From Begonia masoniana (lineage: Eukaryota; Streptophyta; Magnoliopsida; Cucurbitales; Begoniaceae): a stretch of DNA of 64,000 bases. Of the stretch, positions 21,811 through 31,213 are shown one piece after another; the stretch's first letter is position 1, and each line of letters begins with the position of its first letter. Location: the NCBI GenBank assembly GCA_022432975.1, contig CM039508.1, positions 46,403,646 through 46,467,645 of the forward strand, in the 5' to 3' direction. The notes below the pieces were generated by a model. The model worked only from the letters and a program-made list of their open reading frames with translations. It did not search any database and was not told the origin of the DNA. Both the position numbers and the translations under genes were made by a program.

Positions 21811-22580
21811 TGTGATGACCCGGATGTGTAAGTATGTATACGATGGCTGCACGAATTGGAACCCGGATGGCGGTACGTCTACGTGGGCGAACCAGAAGGT
21901 GACGGGTCGTAAAAAGGGGGTCGTCACAATCCCACATTGCTTAGGGAAGTATGTGGAAATCAAATATATGTAAAGAGACCCTCCCAAGATAGTAAAACGC
22001 GTTTTAGAGCACAATTGGCAACGGATCCCATAAGAACTTCGAAGTTAAAAGTTCTTTAGCGAGAGTAGTACCAGGTTAGGTGACCGACTGGGAAGTCCTC
22101 GCCAAACAAAGCAGTGAGGGGAGGATATTGGGCTACGGCCCAATCCCCAGAGCGAACAATATCTTACTGGGAAAATGGGTAATTACAAATGGTATCAGAG
22201 CCTGTACCCAACCAAAAATGTGGCCAACGAGGACGTTGGGCCCTCGAGGAGGGGTGATTGTGATAACCCGAATGTGTAAGTATGTGTACGATGGCTGCAC
22301 GAACCGAGGGGTTCGTCACAATCTCACATCGCTTGGGGAAGTATGTGGAAATGAAACATATGTAAAGAGACCATTCCAAAATAGTAAGACGCGTTTTAGA
22401 GCACAATTGGCAACAGATCCCATAAGAACTCCGAAGTTAAATGTGCTTTGGCGAGAGTAGTACCAGGTTGGGTAACCGACTGGCAAGTCCTCGCCAAACA
22501 AAGCCGTGAGGGGAGGATATTGGGCTACAGCTCAATCCCCCAGAGCGGACAATATCTTACTGGGAAAATGGGTCATTACA
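21811..22580 (+). mobile_element. Cassandra TRIM retrotransposon, complete, with CATGC target duplication
   Basis: Two LTRs (21811-22187 and 22259-22580) begin TGTGATGACC and TGTGATAACC and end AATTACA and CATTACA. Between them lie a primer site TGGTATCAGAGCC (22190-22202) and a polypurine tract (GAGGAGGGGTGAT, 22246-22258). The flanks are CATGC on both sides (21806-21810 and 22581-22585). Both LTRs carry a 5S rRNA-like segment (near 22020-22105 and 22412-22495: CCCATAAGAAC, GAGAGTAGTACCAGG, AAGTCCTCG), the hallmark of Cassandra. The 5' LTR is about 55 bp longer because of extra sequence after CTGCACGAA. No protein is encoded; mobilisation would need proteins in trans. Confidence 0.92.
22020..22105 (+). 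ncRNA. 5S rRNA-like segment in the Cassandra 5' LTR
   Basis: Matches the middle and 3' part of plant 5S rRNA, including the internal promoter zone (GCGAGAGTAGTACCAGG) and GGGAAGTCCTCG, with several substitutions. It is part of the retrotransposon LTR and is not a functional ribosomal gene. A second copy lies at 22412-22495 with a slightly better GAACTCCGAAGTTAA match. Confidence 0.85.
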
Positions 22581-22664
22581 CATGCTCTAGTGTGAGTGCC
22601 ACGTGGTCGAAGTTAAAATCAAGGAGTGACGTGCTCTAGAGTGAGTGCCCCAAGGGCCGTTACA

Positions 22665-22977
22665 TGATCAACTGAAACATTATGTATGAACACTGAATTT
22701 GCACTGTTAAACAAATCAATTTGATTTTTTTTGGTTTTGCTTAGTTTGGTTACGACTTGATTTCAATTTTGGATCAGTTCTAATTGGTTTAGTCACAGTT
22801 CATGCCAATTTTCATAATTTTTAAAATTAAAAAATATGTAAATATTATAATGTCGGTTCGTTTTGGTTACTACCGAAGCAAAATCAAGCAAAGTCTAATT
22901 TTTAACAGTTCAAAATTTGAAATTCATTTTGTTAAAAAACAAAGTTTGTGTTTAAGTTGAACAAACTTTTAAAGTTA
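22665..22977. other. AT-rich spacer
   Basis: No coding sequence or clear element is seen. A stretch with repeated TTTGGTT words (22725-22875) may be a degraded hAT-type subterminal region, which I cannot establish. Confidence 0.4.
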
Positions 22978-23254
22978 AAAATTTTAGGTAAAAGTTCAAT
23001 TCAGACCCTAACATATGGGGTCATTGGTCATTTAGTCTATAACATTTTTTTTATCCAATCAGACCCTAACGTATACGCCATTTGCAATTCAAACCCTCCC
23101 GTTAAATTTTCCGTTAAATTTTGTACATGCTTTGCACATGTCTTGCTAAAACCCGAAAATACCCCTTCTAAAATCTCTAATTTTCTCTCTCTCCTTGCTT
23201 TTCTCTTTGCAAAAAAAAATGTACAGAGCAGCCGAGGACTATCCATTTTTCCGA

Positions 23255-24780
23255 CTAAGTTCTGCAAAAAAAATGAAATTCGGGAAGGAATTTGCAGCTT
23301 AAATGGTTCCAGAATGGCTCTTTGTAGGAGTATCTATGTGGACCCATTTGAAGTTCCCATGACTCGATTATATCAGCGTTCTTGATTTTTCTCACAAGAT
23401 AAACAACAGCGAAAACAAAGATTAGAATGACCAAAACTGATGAAACTCCAATTATTAAAGTTGTTTGCTTTTTCTGGGTTTCTTCATCTGAAGCTGGAAG
23501 TGGAGGAACAAAGGAAAAATCGAGCTTCTGGGCTTGTCCGTTCATCTTGAAGCTCCACCCTAGAATATAGTGAGAGCTAGTAAGCAAACCAGTTGCGGCG
23601 GAGAATCTAACATACATATAATCCTTCAAAATTGGTGATAAATCTACCTTGAATGATAAAATCAGCCTGGATGGTTTTGTCGACGATGGAGAAATCGTCA
23701 CGTTTAGAACAAATGTCTCGGAATTGTAATCAATCCAAGCTTTAATGGCTGTTCCACTAAGCAAATGCAAATCACGTTTAATAAAATCTTCGGAGAAATA
23801 ACCGGCGGGGGCCGATGCATTCGAATGCAAATCGTTAATGTCGATTCTGACATGATTATCATTGATATCGCTGAACTCATCGTTCTGAACAGTGTCGAAT
23901 TCAACGGCAAAGAGGTGCTTGGATGAATTACCCTGATCGCTGTCGTTCATGAGACCTAGATATTGACTGGGCATAGCTGTTGGATTCAATAAAAACAATC
24001 AAACTAATTGAATCTAAAATGAATTTTAATACTTAAAATGAGCAAGAGTCCAGTTCCTAAATCGATACGTTAGAAATTCTACAAGTAAATCGTTAAAGCA
24101 AGAATGACATACCCGAATCTATTGTTTGAATGCAAAATACCGTAGATCGAGTACGTGGATCTTCCGAATTCAACAAACGCCTTCTTAAACGCTCTCAGGA
24201 GTGATGAAGGTTCCAAGAGGCAAAAAGTTTGATTGTGAATTGGGGACCATAACCCTATATTTAACTTAATTGGATAATTTACCAGTTTGCCCATCACAAA
24301 TTGGTAAATTACCACTGGTGTCTCTACACATTATAATATAACCATATTATATTTAATATACTCTAAAGTCCCTTGAAATCATATTAAATCACTTTAATAT
24401 GGACTTAGACCTGATGATAATATAATGTATAATTTATAGTTCAATAATTTAGATCCAAATAGAATTATAAATCTTTATAATTTTAACAATCGCGTCAAAA
24501 TCCTTTGATGGACCAACAGTGAAAGCAAGTCCATGGCCGCCGGGATCGGGATATTGATGAAGTATACGAAAAACAAACGAAGAAGAGAAAGAGAAAGCTC
24601 TGCCATTAGAGGAATTCTTGAACTGAAAAGGAGAAGCATAAAATATGCGACCCACTAATCGAGCAGTGTCATTGGTTAACCTCAAAATACCATTTGAAGT
24701 CTGTAAATCTCGTTTTCTTTTCCTGAAAATCTGTGAAATCTCTAGGTTTTGAGCATAAACAGTTCAGATAGCAGCCATGG
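23255..24780 (-). pseudogene. L-type lectin receptor kinase fragment, interrupted by a solo LTR
   Basis: The minus strand encodes a legume-lectin domain: ...TSNGILRLTNDTARLVG, SSFVFRILHQYPDPGGHGLAF, then after the solo LTR AMPSQYLGLMNDSDQGN, KHLFAVEFDTVQNDEFSDI, DNHVRIDINDL, and YILGWSFKMNGQAQKLD. A transmembrane segment follows (TTLIIGVSSVLVILIFVFAV) and a juxtamembrane HRYSYKE, where the kinase would start, but the match stops there and runs into the MULE terminal repeat. The usual N-terminal signal peptide is broken (MAAI then stop). LecRKs are about 650-700 residues and this keeps roughly the first half. It lies wholly inside the MULE, so it is best read as a captured gene piece, not a native locus. 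Confidence 0.85.
23978..24488. repeat. solo LTR (511 bp) inside the lectin domain
   Basis: TGTTGGATTC...TTTTAACA with TG/CA ends, flanked by ATAGC (23973-23977) and ATCGC (24489-24493), a 5-bp target duplication with one mismatch. Joining the lectin frame across it restores the expected family spacing between AFTVGPSKDFDA and MPSQYLGL. Strand and superfamily are uncertain; copia is my guess from the size and AT-rich content. Confidence 0.75.
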
Positions 24781-25739
24781 ATGCGCTAGGAGAATGTTGG
24801 ATTGAAAGTAGAGAATTAGATCATGAACAGAGTAGCCATGGAAATGATGAGACGAAGGCCGAGATTTGTGAAAACTAAAAGTCTGAAGAAGAGAAGCCGA
24901 AGAATACGATAGAGAGAGAAAAACGAGGAGAGAGAGAGAAAATTGAAGATTTTAGAAGGGGTATTTTCGGTAGGGGTGTGCAAAATCGATTTCGGTTCGG
25001 TTTTGGGAAGGAACCAAACCGAACCGATCACGTTTGGTTTTGGGATTATCGAACCGAAATCGGTATTTTAAATGACCAAAACCGAACCAGAACCGAACCG
25101 AAAGTACCAGTTCTGGTTCCGGTTAGGTTTCGAATTTACATACTTTTTTAAATTTTCCCAAAAACAAACAGAATAAGTCATTTCAATGAATCAGATAATA
25201 TTATTTAAAAAGAGAACCAAGATTTACTTGATATGAATAGGAGACATGCTGCTAAAGAAGACGGTTGTGTGGTCGGGATCCACATTTTCTTCCACCCATT
25301 TAGACCATGTTCATAACTCTGTCATAAGCCATCAGCCTTGGGATTTCATCATACTCAATTGATCCTTCATCGAATGATCCTCGTCTTTTTCATCACGATC
25401 AAATGTTAAAAAGATAGATCAACATAAAATACAAACTCAATGTACAAAGTCACAGACCAAAAAACAATAGCGCATTCTAATATACTCAATCCTATCAACA
25501 CCGAGATATCTAATAATCATCTAAAGCATTTTACAATGTAAACTAACAGAGAAACAAACAGAGAAATAAACAGAGTATCAAACAGAATATTCGCTCCAAA
25601 CTTTCAACTATTCTACCAATATTGGAAGAATATCTTCATCTCCATTAGTTGATGTGAAATCTACAGAATATAGTTGATAAACCAATTAGATAAAATAAAT
25701 TAGAATTTAGAAGTATGAAACGTAAAGAAAATAAAGATA

Positions 25740-27731
25740 TAAAACAATACATACCTTGTTCAATTTCATCAATATTTGTCACTGAAGAATTAAAGTTGGT
25801 TGATTGATGTTTTGCCGTCCGAATCCAACTTTGAGTGCAAATAAGTACCTCGACAGTCTTTGGGGACAAAGAACTACGAAATGAATCGAGCACACGTCCT
25901 CCGTTACTAAAGGCTGATTTCGAAGCAACTGTTGAAATGGGGATAACCAATACATCCCTTGCTATTTTACTCAATAGTGGAAATTTCAAGGAATTTACTT
26001 TCAACCATACTAGAATATCAATTTTATCTGAAAACTTTGTTAATCTTTCAGATAAATATTGATGAACTTCAGCCTGATTAATTGAATCGCCATCCTCATT
26101 TTGATCATTAAAAAACATCTCATTCACCTTATTGCGGGTCAAAGTACTACTGGTCTCGTTACGATAGAAGTCGTTCCAACCATCATACTAGAATTGTCTC
26201 CTGAAGTATCAAAATTCAAATCAGATTTATAATGGAAATATAATCTTTCCATCACATTTTCTACTTGTCTCACTAAATCATTTGCCTTGTCACTATCAAA
26301 CAACATGGTGAGACAATGTTTCAAAAACTTCATTTTATATCTAGGGTCTAGTACAATTGCCACACACATCAACATATTGAATTTATCACAACTCCTCCAA
26401 TATTTGTCAAACTTTCTTTGCATGTCAATAGTCATTCTTCTCAACAATGGATTATCACACTGAGAGTGCTCATGAATAATTATTTTTAAATTACACACTT
26501 CACTAATATAAATATTGGAGGTGACATGTGAGGAGGCCGAAACGAAAACAGTTGTATCGTAAAAGATCTTCAAAAACTTGACAAGCTCTCTAATATTAGC
26601 CAAGTCTTCTAATGTGGGTGGTCTTTCACTTTCTCCTCCCAAATCAAGAAAATAATGACCATCACTTTCAATTAACTTTGCAAAAGCTCTTTCATACTTT
26701 TCGACGCTTTCTAACATTAAATATGTAGAATTCTATCTAGTAGGTACGTCAAGACAAACATTACTTTTGCAAGTGATCTTTACATTTTCAACACAATTTC
26801 TAAATTGTTGTAGTCTTGCAAGAGAAATTGAACATATTTTACCATTCTACGAACTCTTGCAATAGACTCTTGATGATCTTTTAAACCATCACACACAATC
26901 AAATTCAAAATATGTGCAAAACATCTCACATGCATGTGTTCCCCATTCAAAACTAACTCATTCTAATTTCTAACACTTTTGACTAAATACGAAATTGCAA
27001 CATCATTCGAAGAAGCATTGTCAACTGTAATCGTCAAAATATTTTCAATTCTTCATTCAAACAAGCATCTTTCTATTTCTTTACCAATCGTTTTGCCTTT
27101 ATGATTCGAAATCAAGCAAAAATTGATAATTCTCTTATACAATATCCAATCACTATAAATGTTATGAGCAGTTAATACCATGTAATTCAAATTTTGAACA
27201 GAAGTCCATGTATATGTAGTCAAGCATACTCATTGAGATGTATTTCTAAAATTATCTTTCAATTTCAATTTTTTTCTCATAAATACTCATAATATCTCGT
27301 CCAATAGTAGTTCTAGAAGGTATGAAAAACTTAGGTTGAACATATTGCGAATATGTTCTAAAACCCTCTCCTTCTACGAATTTCAAAGGCAATTCATCAA
27401 CAATAATCATTTTTGCAAGCAATTCTCGACAAGTTGCAAGACTAAAACAAGTTACACTTGATCCCCCTCCCATATTCTGTAAGCTTAATGTCTTTTTCTT
27501 CCTATCGACACTTGCCAATAATTTGTTGCAATTAAGGATGTATTTTTTCAAGTTTAATGTCTCATTCTTCGATGCATGACATGCATATGACTGTGAGCAA
27601 TGATTACATTTTGCTATAGGATTGCTACAATAAGAACTGTCAATCTTCGTAAAATGATTCCAAACTTCTGATTTTTTCCTTTTCGTTTGACTAAGTGCAG
27701 GACCCTCTACACTATCATTAATGTTTTTCAT
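25740..27731 (-). pseudogene. hAT transposase, broken by stops and frameshifts
   Basis: The start at 27731 (MKNINDSVEGPALSQTKRKK) leads into a BED-type zinc finger (VWNHFTKID.., CNHCSQSYACHASKN). Further on, in shifting frames, come TTYTWTSVQNLNYMVLTAHN, DNASSNDVAISYLVK and MHVRCFAHILNLIVCDGLKD, the RNase H-like core landmarks of hAT transposases. Then an open stretch (26717-26139) with EDLANIRELVKFLKIFYDTT and VAIVLDPRYKMKFLKHC, and a C-terminal dimerisation region (VLVIPISTVASKSAFSNGGR, LSPKTVEVLICTQSW). Multiple stops and at least two frameshifts make it inactive. Regions 25140-25740 and 27732-27804 are noncoding parts of the same element. Confidence 0.85.
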
Positions 27732-27804
27732 CCTAAAACAAATTTAATCAATCAAAATCAAAGATACTACACATGTTGCTCTAATGCTCTCAGTCATGAT
27801 AAAA

Positions 27805-30180
27805 TTGTAACGCCCCCGAACCCACCCTAGTTCGGTGCGCTACTTTGCTAACCAATCCCACATTAAAACATAATTTAAAATAAGCCTAGACTCGTTAATT
27901 TCCCTTAATCCTAACCGCTAAGCACCACGGTGTCTTTTTCGAAAATTTCGGCAAAATAACGCCTGAAAATGGCGCCTCCAAAATGCTAGGTACCTGCAAC
28001 CGAATAAATCCCAACCAACCATATCCCAAAAATACTTACTTAACTAACCAGCAACTAGCATACGAAATCTCCAAATAACAGTACGAGGAACCTAAAATGC
28101 GAACATCTGAAAACTCCACAATATAGGCGATACATCACCCATAAATATGACTAAATACAACATTTCCCAAAAAGAGTAAAAAAAAACTGAATACAATCCA
28201 ACCCAACACATTTTCCCGAAGATCATGGTCGAGACACCCCGACAACTGCCTTCACCGGCGTGCTCCATGTGCCACCGACTGCCACCTAGTCCCGGGCTTC
28301 ATCATCTAGCTCACCTGATCTTGTTTTCACCTACACCATAGAACACACACACACACACACGTAAGCTTAAGCTTAGCAAGTAATGAAGAACGAATATAAA
28401 CATTCACAACGCACACCACACTCACACAATACTCAAGCAATAACCAACAAACAAACAACACCGACAACCAAGCAGGTCACTCACACAATACTCAAACAAT
28501 AACCAACAAACAAACAACAACAACAACCAAGCAGGTCACTCACACAATACTCAAACAATAACCAACAAACAAACAACACCGACAACCAAGCAGGTCACTC
28601 ACACAATACTCAAACACCAAACACCAAACAATAAACAACTTCTAACACACAGTTTGCCTGCACCGAAGTGCCTTAGTTGCCTTGCACCGAAGTGCCATGT
28701 TTATCGTGCACCGAAGTGCCATGTTTGCCGTGCACCGAAGTGCCATGTTTGCCGTGCACCGAAGTGCCATATTTTTCACACACACACGACAAACACAACG
28801 ACAACACAACAGCAAGGCCAAACCACACCACACAATAACACACAACACGCCGACTCAACGCAACAACACGACACAACACAACACGACCACATAACACCAC
28901 ACGGCCAAACAATGCAACACAAAACCAATCAACCAACCAGACAAGCAACTCCACGCAATCCCAAAGCAACATAATTAATTCAACGTAACACGAAATAAAG
29001 CAATAACAAAGAAACCCTACCGTTCTATGGTGTAGGCCCGAAGGCAAAAGAATAGTATCCACTACTTACCTGGCATTCTAGCTCACTGAGGTTACTCGGT
29101 TACCTGTCCATCTACAGCTCGATCTACGACAATAATTCAAACTTCATTAAAATCAAGCCTACCCCATTACTTACCTGAATGCTCGGCTTCCACTTGCTTA
29201 CTTTTACCGTCCAATTCACACGCTCGACGACCTAAAACAACGTAAACTTAGTTTGATAAGCTATCAATAAATTCTAAAAGATTTCCTAACTAAAACTTAA
29301 CAATACCTAAAACACACTTCACACTTAAAATACTAAACCCGATTTCTATACAAATTACCGACGTCCAACTTTAAACGGCCATAACTTTCTCGTTTTTCAA
29401 CAGATTTCGACGTGCCACCCCATCTCGGAAAGCTCTACACGTCTACTATCCATTGAAATACTTAAATTAACCAAACACACAACTTAGCCAACTCAAATTC
29501 CCTAAAAACAGAATCGGCCCTTTGATGCACAATTCCGGTTTTTGTGTAACTTCCATCCAATCTTCAATCTAAACACTTAATTAACCTAAACTAACATATT
29601 TAACAATTAACTAACCAATTTGGAAAGAAAACCAACTTTAGAAACCAAAATTCGGAATTCATGGTTAGGGTTTTACAAACCCTAACCAAATCCATCACAA
29701 CCACCCTAAAAACACTACAAATCAACTCCTTAGTGTAATAAACTAAAAACCCATGAGAAATTACCTTGAAATGCCTTGAGAAAATGAAGAAAGAAGGAGA
29801 GGAAACGTCGGCTATGGAGGAAAAGAGAGAGACACGATGGAGGAGAAGAAGATGAATGAAAAAAACCCATTTCTTTTCTTTTTAATTCATTCATTTAATT
29901 CACCAAATGAAATTACCACAAAGCCCTCACTTTACTCACTTTAATCCAACGTCAAACCACAACCAAAACACCATTTCTTTCATCAATTCCATTCACACAA
30001 TTTTATTAAATTTTTATTGGTTGAAAGAATTAGACTTTTAAAATAAAATTATCCACCAATCACATTTGAGTTTGACTTGTCAAACTCTCACTTCTCATTT
30101 CTCTTTTAATACACTTCAGTGTACTCAAATCTTGAATCTAGACTAGGGTTACACGTTCTGGAAAAATTCCGGGTGTTACA
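27805..30180 (-). repeat. solo gypsy LTR (2.4 kb) inside the hAT element
   Basis: The minus strand starts TGTAACACCCGGAATTTTTCC at 30180 and ends GGGGGCGTTACA at 27806. TAAAA occurs on both sides (27800-27804 and 30181-30185) with one extra T at the left junction. It is of the same broad class as the LTR of element 2. It contains a CA microsatellite (28346-28363), a tandem repeat of about 66 bp with three copies (28430-28620), and five units of a 27-28 bp repeat GTGCACCGAAGTGCCATG (28658-28770). The ORFs over these repeats are not genes. Confidence 0.8.
28658..28770. repeat. 27-28 bp tandem repeat with a GCAC..GTGC dyad
   Basis: Five copies of GCACCGAAGTGCC followed by a variable 12-15 bases (such as ATGTTTGCCGT). 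Each contains the dyad GCAC-CGAA-GTGC. The array sits inside the solo LTR, as the 27-bp minisatellite does in the LTR of element 2. Confidence 0.9.
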
Positions 30181-30319
30181 TAAAATATCACAGAACAAAT
30201 AAATAAAATACATAAATTGCTCTAGGTCACGCCCGAAGAGTCTCCTAAAACAGAAACATTATGTAATTATACAGTGCAAAACACATAAAACAAACATGCT
30301 AAACCATTTTGCCAAAACA

Positions 30320-30545
30320 GAAACATTGATTTTGCTCTGTCAAAACCAGGAGGAGAGCAAAATTGCTCTCTCTCGTTTGTTCACAGAGAGCAAAATCAAT
30401 GATTTTGTAAAAAAACCACAGAGAGCAAATTGCTCTATGAGTCTCTGTCATTTGTTCACAGAGAGCAAAATTATTTTGCTCTTTGTCATTTGTTCACAGA
30501 GAGCAAAATCAACACGATTTGCTCTCTGTCAAACACAAAAACAAG
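30320..30545. repeat. short repeats of GAGAGCAAAAT in the hAT leader
   Basis: TTTGTTCACAGAGAGCAAAA occurs three times with variants, alternating with the reversed word TTTGCTCTCTG, so adjacent copies form small dyads such as GAGCAAAATTGCTC. The open frame across it (30296-30562) has no recognisable protein content. The rest of 30181-30845 shows a G+C-richer stretch with CGTCGCCTCGCCT repeats and no gene. Confidence 0.75.
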
Positions 30546-31213
30546 CTAACTGCAAAGAATAGAACATACCCAGTTATTGTTATTCGGTTGCCTGATCGTC
30601 GACGATAGCCCGTAGCAGAGACTGAGAGTCTTCGCCTCGCCTGATCGTCTTCGTCTGCGACTCTGGTGGATTTCTAGTCGTCGCCTCGCCTAATCGTCCT
30701 TGTCTGCCGGGTCTCTAGTCGTCGCAGTCACAGACTCGCAGTGAGTGTGTCGTCTCTAGAGTCTGGAACTGGAAGAGTGGTCGCAGACTCGATGATTTTT
30801 GATTTAGGTCTTCGCAGATCGCTCTTCAGTCTTCAGTGTATTTTATGCAGCAACGGTTCGGTTCGGTTAGGATCGGTTTTGAACGATCCAAACCAATAAC
30901 CGAACCTAATAGTCGATTTTTACCAATACCAAACCGAAGATCGGTTTCCAGGGGTGCAAAACCGATCCGAACCGAGCCGATTTCACCGGTTCCGGTTCGG
31001 TTCATCTGTTCCGGTTCGGTTTTGCACACCCCTAATTTTTGGGTTTTAGCAGGGTATGTGCAGAGCACGTGTAACATTTAACATGAAATTTAACGGGAGG
31101 GTTTGAATTGCAAACAGCGTATACGCTAGGGTCTGATTGGGTAAAAAGAACGTCAGGGACTAAATGACCAATGACCCCATACGTTAGGGTTTTGAACTTT
31201 TCCCAAAATTTTA

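Larger units (their letters stand above)
19004..22664 (+). mobile_element. TIR-bounded element with tRNA-like core, split by a solo LTR and a Cassandra TRIM
   Basis: The left end TGTAACGGCCCTAAGG and the right end, whose complement is TGTAACGGCCCTTGGGG, are inverted repeats over about 70-90 bp (shared CTTGATTTTAAC and GACCACGTGGCACTC). Removing the solo LTR (19145-21648) and Cassandra (21811-22580) with one target copy each leaves an element of about 377 bp. Its core (21649-21750) has an A-box TAGCTCAAGTGG at 21668-21679 and a B-box GGGTTCGAGT at 21721-21730, 42 nt apart, followed by GAAGGCAAAAAC. The same boxes, spacing and trailing motif occur in the element at 48408-48710. I found no clear target duplication for this copy. 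Confidence 0.65.
24971..31034 (-). mobile_element. hAT transposon, 6.1 kb including a nested solo LTR
   Basis: Ends are TAGGGGTGTGCAAAA and its complement TTTTGCACACCCCTA, the usual plant hAT terminus, with subterminal runs of CGGTTCGGTT-type repeats on both sides (24985-25130 and 30845-31020). Flanks ATTTTCGG (24963-24970) and ATTTTTGG (31035-31042) form an 8-bp target duplication with one mismatch. The interior encodes a broken hAT transposase on the minus strand. The nested solo LTR (27805-30180) lies in its leader. It inserted into the right terminal repeat of the Pack-MULE. Confidence 0.85.
22987..31204. mobile_element. Mutator-like element (Pack-MULE) that captured a lectin receptor kinase fragment
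   Basis: Ends are inverted repeats: left GGTAAAAGTTCAATTCAGACC, right complement GGGAAAAGTTCAAAACCC, continuing for more than 200 bp (left to about 23215; right 24905-24970 plus 31043-31204, split by a hAT element). A perfect 9-bp target duplication AAAATTTTA flanks it (22978-22986 and 31205-31213), which is diagnostic for Mutator superfamily insertion. Without the nested hAT and solo LTR it would be about 1.6 kb. No transposase of its own is present; the interior is an L-type lectin receptor kinase fragment. A second member of the family lies at 38619-39653. Confidence 0.85.

Noticed and set aside
22020..22495. Functional 5S rRNA genes
   Set aside because: The 5S-like segments are inside both LTRs of a Cassandra TRIM and carry many substitutions; the flanks are LTR sequence, not 5S spacer.
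23037..23385. ORFs over the left MULE terminal repeat
   Set aside because: The same sequence recurs as a noncoding TIR at 31.1 kb, 38.7 kb and 39.6 kb; the frame continues only by chance into the LecRK antisense strand.
28642..29062. Cysteine-rich frames of 68-129 aa
   Set aside because: They arise from the 27-28 bp repeat and CA/AAC-rich tracts in a solo LTR; no start context or homology supports them.
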